A stretch of 63,821 nt of DNA, taken from contig JBBRXJ010000004.1 of assembly GCA_038248505.1 (NCBI GenBank), positions 1-63,821 on the forward strand, in the 5' to 3' direction. This stretch comes from JBBRXJ01 sp038248505 (lineage in GTDB: Bacteria > Bacteroidota > Bacteroidia > Bacteroidales > JBBRXJ01). The stretch's first letter is position 1. Each line of letters starts with the position of its first letter. Positions 26,326 to 34,306 of the stretch are shown here, one piece after another. Position numbers and translations under genes: made by a program. Under the pieces are notes generated by a model that saw only the letters and a list, made by a program, of their open reading frames with translations, was not told the origin of the DNA and did no database searches.

Positions 26326-27596
26326 AAAATATAATTACATTTTTCATTTTATTTCACTCTTTCATTTTCTGTAATTCACAAAATACTTCAAACGAGGTTT
26401 TATGTTATCCTATACCAAATGTGTTGGAATGTTTTGATGGCAGCACCGTTAATGATTCAGCAAAATGGTGGAATACAAAACGACCCGAACTGTACAATTT
26501 TTTTGAAGAACACGTTTATGGGAAGATGCCAGATAAAAAAATAGCTTTAAAATATAAAACATTGCGAATAAATAATAATGCTTTAAATGGGAAAGCCATT
26601 CGCAAAGAGCTGCGTATATATTTTAGCGAATTAGATACAAGTTTATATATGGATATATTGATGTATCTTCCTAAAAATAAGGATTCTGTACCCATATTTC
26701 TCAGCTATAATTTTTTTGGTAATCAATGTATTAATAAAGATACTGGTATTTATATTACTCAACATTGGGTTCCATGGCAAAACAAATATGGAACAAGAAA
26801 TTTTAAAGCTACGGATACTACACGAGGCATAGAATCTGAAAGATGGCCTATTGATACAATACTTTCTAGCGGATATGGTATTGCAAGCATTTATTGTGGT
26901 GATGTTGATCCGGATTATGATGACGGTTTTAAAAATGGGGTTCATAAATTGTTTTATCGTTCAGGACAAGAAAAACCAGACTCAAATGAGTGGGGAACAA
27001 TATCAGCATGGGCCTGGGGCTTGAGTAGAGCGATGGATTTTTTAGAGACAGAAACTTTAGTTGACAATAAACGTGTTATTGTATTGGGACATTCCCGACT
27101 AGGGAAAGCAGCATTGTGGGCAGGGGCATCTGATGTGCGATTTGCTGCTGTAATATCAAACAATTCGGGATGTACAGGTGCTAAATTATCAAAGCGAATG
27201 ACGGGTGAATCCATAGAAAAAATAAATACTAAATTTCCATATTGGTTCTGTGGTAATTATAAGAAGTATATTAACAAGGAAAAATTACTCCCTGTTGACC
27301 AACATGAACTAATAGCACTAATAGCTCCACGCCCTGTTTATATTGCCAGTGCAAGTCTTGACAATAATGCTGATCCCGAAGGAGAATTTTTGGCAACTAA
27401 ATTTGCAGCTCCTGTTTACGAATTACTTGGTGCGGGTACACTTGCAGCCGATAGCATGCCTGTTGCTGAGCATCCAATAAAAAGTATTATTTCATATCAT
27501 TTAAGAACAGGTTCACATAATATTCTACTATACGACTGGCTGCAATATATTAATTTTGCTGATAGGTGGATATTGAGGAGTCATGATAGGTATTAG
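26322..27596 (+). CDS. CE15-like glucuronoyl esterase / acetylxylan esterase family protein, secreted
   Basis: The 424-residue protein has a signal peptide (ITFFILFHSFIFCNSQ) and an alpha/beta-hydrolase fold. The nucleophile motif is VIVLGHSRLGKAALWAGA (Ser near residue 256), matching the GxSRxGK motif of carbohydrate esterase family 15; SNNSGCTGAKLSKR and the C-terminal SYHLRTGSHNI supply candidate acid and His residues. CE15 enzymes cut ester links between lignin and xylan glucuronic acid. No sorting domain or SusCD pair is nearby, so the enzyme is probably periplasmic. Its start overlaps the zinc-ribbon gene by 4 nt. Confidence 0.78.
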   Translation: MKNIITFFILFHSFIFCNSQNTSNEVLCYPIPNVLECFDGSTVNDSAKWWNTKRPELYNFFEEHVYGKMPDKKIALKYKTLRINNNALNGKAIRKELRIYFSELDTSLYMDILMYLPKNKDSVPIFLSYNFFGNQCINKDTGIYITQHWVPWQNKYGTRNFKATDTTRGIESERWPIDTILSSGYGIASIYCGDVDPDYDDGFKNGVHKLFYRSGQEKPDSNEWGTISAWAWGLSRAMDFLETETLVDNKRVIVLGHSRLGKAALWAGASDVRFAAVISNNSGCTGAKLSKRMTGESIEKINTKFPYWFCGNYKKYINKEKLLPVDQHELIALIAPRPVYIASASLDNNADPEGEFLATKFAAPVYELLGAGTLAADSMPVAEHPIKSIISYHLRTGSHNILLYDWLQYINFADRWILRSHDRY

Positions 27597-27668
27597 GAAA
27601 GGAATGGTGCGGATCGAAATGGAGAAAGAAAATGAGTTACGACTAAGGCAAATTGAACTATTATAAAA

Positions 27669-27968
27669 TCACCGGAATAATAGACCCGAAAAGGGGTTAA
27701 ATGATTTTACACGTTTTTGTTTCTTCTCTAATTTTTTAAAGTTATTGCCAATGTAAAAATAGTTAAGCCACCAACCGGATATATTATTACTTAACATTTT
27801 TTGACGTATTTTATATGTTTTGTAATGCTTCATTATACCAAGGTAAGAATTTAAACTGCTTAAAAAAGAAACTTGTTCTTCAGCAGTTGGCTTGTGGTCT
27901 CTGGCTATCTTGTTATGTTTATTAATTGCTTGGTATAAATAGCATATATTTGTAGTATTTTCATACAT
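27669..27968 (-). pseudogene. C-terminal fragment of a reverse transcriptase (DGR/retron-like)
   Basis: The 99-codon frame starts right after an in-frame TAA. Its core, EEQVSFLSSLNSYLGIMKHY followed by KTYKIRQKML and WWLNYFYIGNNFKKL, matches the thumb/C-terminal end of Bacteroidota RNA-directed DNA polymerases of the diversity-generating-retroelement or retron-like type. All catalytic domains (including YxDD) are missing, so it is a remnant. No template/variable repeat pair or Avd gene was found nearby. Confidence 0.55.
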
Positions 27969-28018
27969 TTATATGCAACATATTCGTGTTTATTCTATAA
28001 ATTATTTAATGAAACAAG

Positions 28019-28368
28019 ATGCTACAAAAGAACAAATTGATTTTTTTAAAAGAGCTTATACAAAAGATTAAGGTCTTTGAACTTGCTTTTAGACCTAGAT
28101 AAAAGAACCTAGAAGTTATTGTTGATTTTGACATTACACCTATTGAAAGGTTAGATTACATTAACAAATTAACTTATAAAAATTATTATAGCGGATCAAA
28201 TACAGACGCACACGATAAAAAGCGGCTAGATTATTATGAATTTGGTATAATGGTAAATAAATAGAAGTTTATATAAAAATTAGTATTGGAATGACCAGTA
28301 AAATGGCCTATTGTATGTCATTTCACAGAGCTGAAAACCCAATAACATATCTACTAAAAAACAAATAG
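28019..28368 (+). pseudogene. Inactivated MqsR-like toxin
   Basis: Read from ATG 28019, the frame shows MLQKNKLIFLKELIQKIKVF, a TAA at 28100-28102, then KNLEVIVDFDITPIERLDYI and LTYKNYYSGSNTDAHDKKRL-DYYEFGIM. Near 28256-28262 one base is missing from an A-run; in the next frame IEVYIKISIGMTSKMAYCMS-FHRAENP runs to TAG at 28366-28368. The order of motifs (LxxxDYYxG, YEFG, EVYIKI, CMSFHxAE) is that of MqsR-family RelE-fold ribonuclease toxins as found in Bacteroidota. One nonsense codon plus one frameshift make it non-functional. The antitoxin gene starts 2 nt later. Confidence 0.6.
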
Positions 28369-28370
28369 AT

Positions 28371-29388
28371 ATGAAAAATTTAATTGAATGTCCGTATTGT
28401 GATGGTAATGCAAAATTACATCGCAAAGACAAGGAGATTAATTATCGTAAAGAAATGTTTTGTGTTGTGGAACATTATTACAAATGTGAAAATTGTAAGG
28501 AAGAATTTACAACCACAAAAACAGACACAGTAACGATGACACAGGTATATAATATGTATCGTAAAAAGTACAATATACCTAGCCTTGAAGAAATCATAGC
28601 CATACGAGAACAATATGATATTTCTGCCACTAAAATGAGCGAAATATTGCAATAGGAATTAATGGATATAACAATTATGAGAAAGGAGAAATACCAAGTA
28701 CAGCTATAGCAAACCTAATTACAATGGCAGCAAAACATGCAATATTTATAAATATGGTAGACAAAGTAAAGGATAGTTTAACTGCTAACCTTTATGATAA
28801 AATATTAAGTAAAACAAAAACACTAATAGAAGTTTAAGAGAAAGAAAAAAGACAGCTTGCAAAATAAATATTTACCAAGATGCCAATGAATACACAGGAC
28901 TTAAATACCCAAGCAAAGATAAAATTGCCAATATATTTTTAATGTATATTAAAAACTGTATAAATGATTTTAATGATAGGCTAAAGTTAAACAAGCTACT
29001 TTTTTATACTGACTTCTATTGTTACAATTTAACAGGAAATTCCATAACAGGAATATCTTATAGGGCAATACAATATGGACCTGCACCTGCTAATTATGAT
29101 AATATATACGATATAATAGAAGAAGAAGGGTACATAACACAGAAATGGGTTAAGGTTGAAAAAGGTAGTGGAAGAGAAATATTTGAAAGTAAACGTAGTT
29201 TAGACAAAAATGTTTTCACAGAAGATGAAATAAATGTTATAAACCTAATAATTGATAATTTCAAAGATATACCAACTTGGGATTTAGTTGATTTAAGTCA
29301 TAAAGAAGCAGGATGGAAAGAGAATGAAAAAAGTAGAAATATAATTATCTATCAGAAATATGCCTTTAAACTTAAAGCATTGGCATAA
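28371..29388 (+). pseudogene. Broken MqsA-type antitoxin: zinc finger, HTH, Panacea (DUF4065) domains
   Basis: Three reading frames reconstruct one antitoxin. Frame 1 (28371-28655) has the MqsA zinc finger (CPYCDGNA, YKCENC) and the first HTH helix (IREQYDISATKMSEIL). Frame 2 (28655-28837) continues GINGYNNYEKGEIPSTAIAN and VDKVKDSLTANLYDKILSKT. Frame 3 (about 28838-29388, ATG at 28942) is a Panacea/SocA domain: LKLNKLLFYTDFYCYNLTGN, YRAIQYGPAPANYDNIYD, WDLVDLSHKEAGWKENEKSR. At least two frameshifts and a stop (28835) separate them. The intact relative is a single fused antitoxin of roughly 330 aa. The Panacea part alone could still be translated. Confidence 0.6.
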
Positions 29389-29733
29389 TAATTGATAATT
29401 ACAAAACCGAAGCTTTGGAATAGTGTTTCGGTCTATTAAACTAAAAATGTTTGACGACGATTATTATTTTGATAGAAAAAGCAGCAAAATTCTTTGTACT
29501 ACCAATTATTCCATGGGTAGAATGCACTAACGCAATAGTATCAAATTATTGGTGTAAAAAATTGTGCTTTTTTTAACGCTCAATAGTCGAGGTTAAGCTT
29601 ATCACAAAGACATTTCGGTTTATTAGATACGTTCAGTTCAAAGGGTCTAGGATTTTGACTATATAATACCGAATGGTCGGGATTAAAGTCTCACTAATTA
29701 AAAAATCAAACATCACATCTAGAGTCTCAGCAT
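29389..29733. other. Intergenic region, 345 bp
   Basis: Only short, weak inverted repeats are visible (for example ACCGAA and TTCGGT near 29405-29430). No gene, tRNA or convincing terminator is seen. Confidence 0.4.
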
Positions 29734-30843
29734 TTAAAAACTCATTATTCCCATAACAAGTTCCGTCTGCTTCTCTGTAAGCTTTGCTACTACTAAATCT
29801 TGAACGGCCCAATTTGTATCAAAAGGGATTACATCGTAAAGTTCTTTTTCTTTATTTATTATTACGAATGCGCAACGATTACTGTCAATAACAATTAGAT
29901 TCTTTTTTACGGTTTTGCTATTTTGCAACCATTCCATCTCGGCAAGATATTCGGGTTTGCCTGAGATGTTATTTAGGAAAAAACGTTCTTGCCTATTTAG
30001 TTTACCCAGTGCTACCTCACCACCAGTAGTACTTGTAGCAAGGTATTCATTATTAAGCCGCATACCGCCATGTGGATTTTTGAGTTTATCCATTACCTTA
30101 GTAGCTACTCCGTTTTTTTTATTAATACTGTAAACCGCACCTTCATGAAAAAAGGTGGCAATAATTTTGTTCTCATCATTAGTATCATATACCACTGAGT
30201 TAATAAATGCCGCTCGTTTAGCCGTTGGCAAACTTTGTCTGGCCGGATTATCAATATACATGTAAGCTTGTCCTAATGTTTGATAAGCCATAGCTTCAGA
30301 GTTATTACGTGTAAGAATGAAGCGCTCACCATTAGCAGGGTCAATACCAATATTAAAGCCATGTTCCCATGCAAACCATTCGTAAATGGGTTCAAATGTT
30401 TTTAAATTAAATTCAAAAATTGCATCAAAGCCAGAAGAGGAGACCAAAATATTTCCATTGCAAATATCAACCGTATGAATATAGCTAAACCATTTATTTT
30501 CGAGAGTTCGCAGCTGATCGTTTTCTACTACATACACTTTATTTTCAGAGGAGAATGCAAAAATCCCTTTATCGAAATGTATACCACGTGGCTCAGGCAG
30601 TTTTGTAAGTACTTCACAATGGCATATTTTGCCTTTATTAATAGTAACGGCAGTTACTCCGCCAATTGCTACTTCACGTCGTGCTGTACTTCCGGCCCTA
30701 CTCTTATTTTCAGATCGAGATTTGATATAACGCTCGCGTATCGCTTGTAAATCAAAACTCTTAATGGTTAACAACAAGGGTATTTCACCATAAAATTTGC
30801 TGTCTTTTTTATATGTGTTTAGGTCAATTCGTTTAATGGACAT
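29734..30843 (-). CDS. Hypothetical beta-propeller-like protein
   Basis: The 369-residue protein has no signal peptide. It shows repeated short beta-rich blades (TKLPEPRGIHFDKGIFAFSS, FSYIHTVDICNGNILVSSSG, LKNPHGGMRLNNEYLATSTT), as in SMP-30/NHL-type propellers. It overlaps by 11 nt the end of the GT4 glycosyltransferase upstream, so the two are translationally coupled and probably act in the same surface-glycan context. No catalytic residues can be assigned. Confidence 0.65.
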   Translation of the reverse strand: MSIKRIDLNTYKKDSKFYGEIPLLLTIKSFDLQAIRERYIKSRSENKSRAGSTARREVAIGGVTAVTINKGKICHCEVLTKLPEPRGIHFDKGIFAFSSENKVYVVENDQLRTLENKWFSYIHTVDICNGNILVSSSGFDAIFEFNLKTFEPIYEWFAWEHGFNIGIDPANGERFILTRNNSEAMAYQTLGQAYMYIDNPARQSLPTAKRAAFINSVVYDTNDENKIIATFFHEGAVYSINKKNGVATKVMDKLKNPHGGMRLNNEYLATSTTGGEVALGKLNRQERFFLNNISGKPEYLAEMEWLQNSKTVKKNLIVIDSNRCAFVIINKEKELYDVIPFDTNWAVQDLVVAKLTEKQTELVMGIMSF

Positions 30844-32140
30844 GGCTTATTTGATTTAGGCTTTCACTCAATTGTTCGGTCAATCCTTTACGAGTGTAGC
30901 GATGAATGTTTTTATTATTTACAGTTTCAATGTTTTTATTATTGCTTAGCCAGATATTAAAATGCGCAAGCAAATTTTTACGGAACGCAACTTCATCATT
31001 ATAATCGATCATTGCCTGACGATCATTTTCTTTTAGCAAAGCATCGGCATCCCCATTAGGAGGACCAACAGCTAAGATGGGTGTTGTACTCGCAATATAT
31101 TCAAAAAGTTTTCCGGTAATAATCAGTTTACTATTTTCATATTGCGGAATAATAAAAAGAAGCATATTTGTTTCAACCATTTGCTTGGTGGCAATCTCAT
31201 GTGTAACATAACCTGTATATTCGGTGATATCGCTAATTCCTCGCATTTTAATTTCATTAATAATTGAGGGATCAATTTTACCGGTTAATTGCAATCTGAA
31301 ATATTTTTTGAAATCCGCATTTTCATTTTTAAGTTCTTTTATTACATCCCACATCATTGTTATATTTTGAATGGGTTTTAGACTGCCAATGTACGAGAGC
31401 CGAAATAATTCTGTTGAAGTAATTTTACGTTGCGGCATATCTGTCTCGTCATAACCATTATAAATGAGACAGATATTTTTTGCTCTATCTTTAAATTCTT
31501 CACGTAAACCATTACTAACAACTACTAACATATCAGCAGTTCGAGCTACTTTATCTTCAAATTGCTTATCTTTTCTCTCTGCATAATGTGTTCGGGGAAA
31601 TGTTTTGTTATAATAAATACTGGTCCAGGGGTCACGAAGATCCGCTATCCAGGGCAAATTAAATTTTCTTTTTAATGCGAGACCAACAAGATGTGTACTA
31701 TGTGGAGGGCCTGTGGTAATTACAGCATCAATAGTATGTTCATCAATAATATTTTTTGCAGCTCGTATAGCGAAGAATTTCCAACCAACGCGTGCATCGG
31801 GGATAAATAAATTTGCACGAAGGAAAAAAGATATTTTTTGGCTAAAATTTTTCTTTACCTGTTGTGGAATAATGCCCACAGGTACTGAATTTCCTTTTTT
31901 ACCACTTATTAAATTGTACAGTACAAAAGGTTCAAGTGTATGACTATGGTACACTTGAACATTAGCAGGTACTTCATTTAATAATGAATGATCGGTGGCC
32001 GGATAGCTGCCATTTTTAACAGTGAGTACAATGGGTTCCCATCCGAATTCACTCAAGTATTTACAAAATTTTAGAAATCGATATACCCCCGGACCTGATG
32101 CTGGCGGCCAATAATAGGTGATAATAAGAACCTTTTTCAC
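30833..32140 (-). CDS. GT4-like glycosyltransferase
   Basis: The 435-residue protein is a GT-B-fold glycosyltransferase: it begins VLIITYYWPPASGPGVYRFL (donor/acceptor-domain loop after the first strand), has HTIDAVITTGPPHSTHLVGL and IADLRDPW in the N-domain, RLSYIGSLKPIQNITMMW at the start of the C-domain and FEYIASTTPILAVGPPNGDA as the nucleotide-sugar-binding EX7E-like region. The PPHSTH and DLRDPW motifs are typical of a subgroup encoded in surface-polysaccharide loci. No other polysaccharide genes are present apart from the overlapping propeller gene. Confidence 0.85.
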   Translation of the reverse strand: MKKVLIITYYWPPASGPGVYRFLKFCKYLSEFGWEPIVLTVKNGSYPATDHSLLNEVPANVQVYHSHTLEPFVLYNLISGKKGNSVPVGIIPQQVKKNFSQKISFFLRANLFIPDARVGWKFFAIRAAKNIIDEHTIDAVITTGPPHSTHLVGLALKRKFNLPWIADLRDPWTSIYYNKTFPRTHYAERKDKQFEDKVARTADMLVVVSNGLREEFKDRAKNICLIYNGYDETDMPQRKITSTELFRLSYIGSLKPIQNITMMWDVIKELKNENADFKKYFRLQLTGKIDPSIINEIKMRGISDITEYTGYVTHEIATKQMVETNMLLFIIPQYENSKLIITGKLFEYIASTTPILAVGPPNGDADALLKENDRQAMIDYNDEVAFRKNLLAHFNIWLSNNKNIETVNNKNIHRYTRKGLTEQLSESLNQISHVH

Positions 32141-32263
32141 AAGAATAAAGTTAAGTTATTTAATTGGTCTTGTGGAACTTTCATGAGCAAGATCTTTGTT
32201 TTATATTCATATCCTTTTGTGCAAGCACTTTAAAAAATGTTGTGACGGCATGAATTTTCATTC

Positions 32264-33028
32264 CTATATTGCTATCTCAAGTTTAACGGGGCAATGATCG
32301 GAGTGCACGATATCAGACAATATGCTAGCACTGCTCATTTTTGAGAAGAGCGGTTTTGTAACCATATTATAATCGATACGCCAGCCGAGGTTTTTTGGGC
32401 GAGCACCAGCGCGATAACTCCACCAACTGTATTGATTCGGACGGCTATCAAAGGTGCGGAATGAATCAACAAAACCGCTTGATATTAGGCGATCCATCCA
32501 TTCGCGCTCTTCAGGTAAGAAGCCCGATACATCATTGTGCTTTTCGGGGTGATTGATATCAATAGGTTTATGACAAATATTGTAATCGCCAGAAACGATG
32601 AGATTCGGACGGGTTTTACGCAATTCAGTAAGGTAGATAAGTAAATCTTCCAGAAAATACATTTTAATTGCTTGGCGTTCATCTCCACTAGAGCCAGAGG
32701 GTATGTAAACACAAATCACGGTTAAGTCACCAAAATCGGCACGTAGTACACGACCTTCATCATCGTATCGCATTATACCTATGCCAGCTACTACTTTGTC
32801 GGGCTTTTGTTTTGAGATAATGGCCACACCACTATACCCTTTTTTTACAGCAAAATGCCAATGATGATATTGGCTTGCTTTATCAAAAATGCTTGTATCA
32901 AATTGTCCTTCCTGCATTTTGGTTTCTTGCAAACATATTACGTCGGGTGATTCTTGTTGCAACCAATCTATAAAACCTTTACCATGTGCAGCTCTTAGGC
33001 CATTAACATTGTATGAGATAATATTCAT
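32264..33028 (-). CDS. xth: Exodeoxyribonuclease III
   Basis: The 254-residue enzyme is an AP endonuclease / 3'-5' exonuclease of base-excision repair. Signature segments are MNIISYNVNGLRAAHGKGF, PDVICLQETKMQ (catalytic Glu), VSGDYNICHKPIDI (Asp/Asn) and the C-terminal SDHCPV (catalytic Asp-His). Length is normal. Monocistronic, with no functional link to neighbours. Confidence 0.95.
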   Translation of the reverse strand: MNIISYNVNGLRAAHGKGFIDWLQQESPDVICLQETKMQEGQFDTSIFDKASQYHHWHFAVKKGYSGVAIISKQKPDKVVAGIGIMRYDDEGRVLRADFGDLTVICVYIPSGSSGDERQAIKMYFLEDLLIYLTELRKTRPNLIVSGDYNICHKPIDINHPEKHNDVSGFLPEEREWMDRLISSGFVDSFRTFDSRPNQYSWWSYRAGARPKNLGWRIDYNMVTKPLFSKMSSASILSDIVHSDHCPVKLEIAI

Positions 33029-33328
33029 AATTATTTTTTTAGTATGAAATAAGAATTACGGCTTTTATTTTTTAATGCTGAGAGTTATATTTCCTAAATT
33101 TAGCTTCAAATATCGCAATATTAAAGGAACGAACAAATGTTTTACTTATTTTTGTTGATGTATAATTGCAGCGTAAAAGCTATATAATTATCAATGATTA
33201 TATACTTTTACACAATTAAAAATCTCTCTTAAACTATTTTTATTGGCTATGAATAAAGCAATTAGGTATTTAGCAAGATTTATCCACTGTGTAGGCAGCT
33301 CTAGTTTTCTGCCTAATAGTCTCAAAAA
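33029..33328. other. Intergenic region between divergent xth and rsgA
   Basis: 300 bp, AT-rich. It must hold the two divergent promoters, but no -33/-7 pair with normal spacing could be picked out with confidence. Confidence 0.4.
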
Positions 33329-34261
33329 ATGAATACGAGCCAAGGTATAGTCATAAAATCAACTGGAAAGTGGTTTAGTGTAACACTTGATGATAATCGT
33401 AAGATTGAGTGTGGTATTAAGGGCAAATTTCGTATGAAGGGATTTGACAGTACCAACCCGGTTGCAGTGGGAGATCGGGTGGATATTAAATTGGCTGACG
33501 ATCGAAATTCGGGCACTATTGTTGGCATTCATGATCGCAAGAATTATATCATTCGTAAATCTATTAAACTATCAAAGTTGCACCAGATAATGGCCGCAAA
33601 TGTTGATCAGACATTACTTATAGTTACTATTGCGTGGCCCGAAACTTTAACTGGATTTATTGATCGTTATTTGGTATCTGCTGAGGCATATAGAATTCCG
33701 GCCATTTTGGTGTTTAATAAAACCGATCTATATGGTGAGCCAGAAAAAGCGCGCCTGACTGAATGGACTGCCATGTATGAGAAGATAGGCTATAAATGTA
33801 TTGCAGTATCGGCATTAGAGAAAATAAATGTGGATTTGGTAGCTTCTATTCTTAAAGATAAAATATCTGTACTATCAGGTAATTCAGGGGTAGGTAAGTC
33901 GTCTCTCATCAATGCGGTTGATTCTTTACTGCATTTAAAAACTGGTAGCATTTCAGATGCATACGATACTGGTAAGCATATTACTACATTTGCCGAAATG
34001 TTTGCTTTACAACAAGGAGGCTATATTATAGATACCCCTGGTATTCGTGGTTTTGGAATGATAGATATGGATCCGGGAGAAATATATCATTACTTTCCTG
34101 AAATATTTAAGGTGGCATCGCGTTGTAAGTATCATAATTGCAGTCATGTTCACGAACCTGAATGTGAAGTTTTGGCAGCCGTTCAAAGTGGCGATATCGC
34201 TTTATCACGCTATCAAAGCTATTTAAGTATTTTACAAGGCGATGAGAAAAAATACAGATAA
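33329..34261 (+). CDS. rsgA: Ribosome small-subunit-dependent GTPase A
   Basis: RsgA assists late 30S maturation and releases RbfA. The 310-residue protein has an N-terminal OB-fold (residues 1-70), the circularly permuted GTPase with G4 NKTDL first, then G1 GNSGVGKSSLINAV and G3 DTPGIRGFG, and a C-terminal zinc site CKYHNC...CEVL with the conserved His. Motif order is diagnostic. Confidence 0.96.
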   Translation: MNTSQGIVIKSTGKWFSVTLDDNRKIECGIKGKFRMKGFDSTNPVAVGDRVDIKLADDRNSGTIVGIHDRKNYIIRKSIKLSKLHQIMAANVDQTLLIVTIAWPETLTGFIDRYLVSAEAYRIPAILVFNKTDLYGEPEKARLTEWTAMYEKIGYKCIAVSALEKINVDLVASILKDKISVLSGNSGVGKSSLINAVDSLLHLKTGSISDAYDTGKHITTFAEMFALQQGGYIIDTPGIRGFGMIDMDPGEIYHYFPEIFKVASRCKYHNCSHVHEPECEVLAAVQSGDIALSRYQSYLSILQGDEKKYR

Positions 34262-34306
34262 GTAATTCCTATTTTGTTTATAAAAATGCATTTGAAATAA
34301 TTTACC

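Noticed and set aside
26322..27596. Missing nucleophile in the CE15-like esterase because the motif reads GHSR rather than GCSR
   Set aside because: The Ser and Arg are present and bacterial CE15 enzymes vary at the Cys position.
28416..28652. Minus-strand 78-codon frame opposite the antitoxin
   Set aside because: Shadow of the zinc-finger reading frame, which carries a recognised CxxC motif.
27597..29733. A functional diversity-generating retroelement
   Set aside because: Only the reverse-transcriptase tail is present; no template/variable repeats or Avd gene were found.
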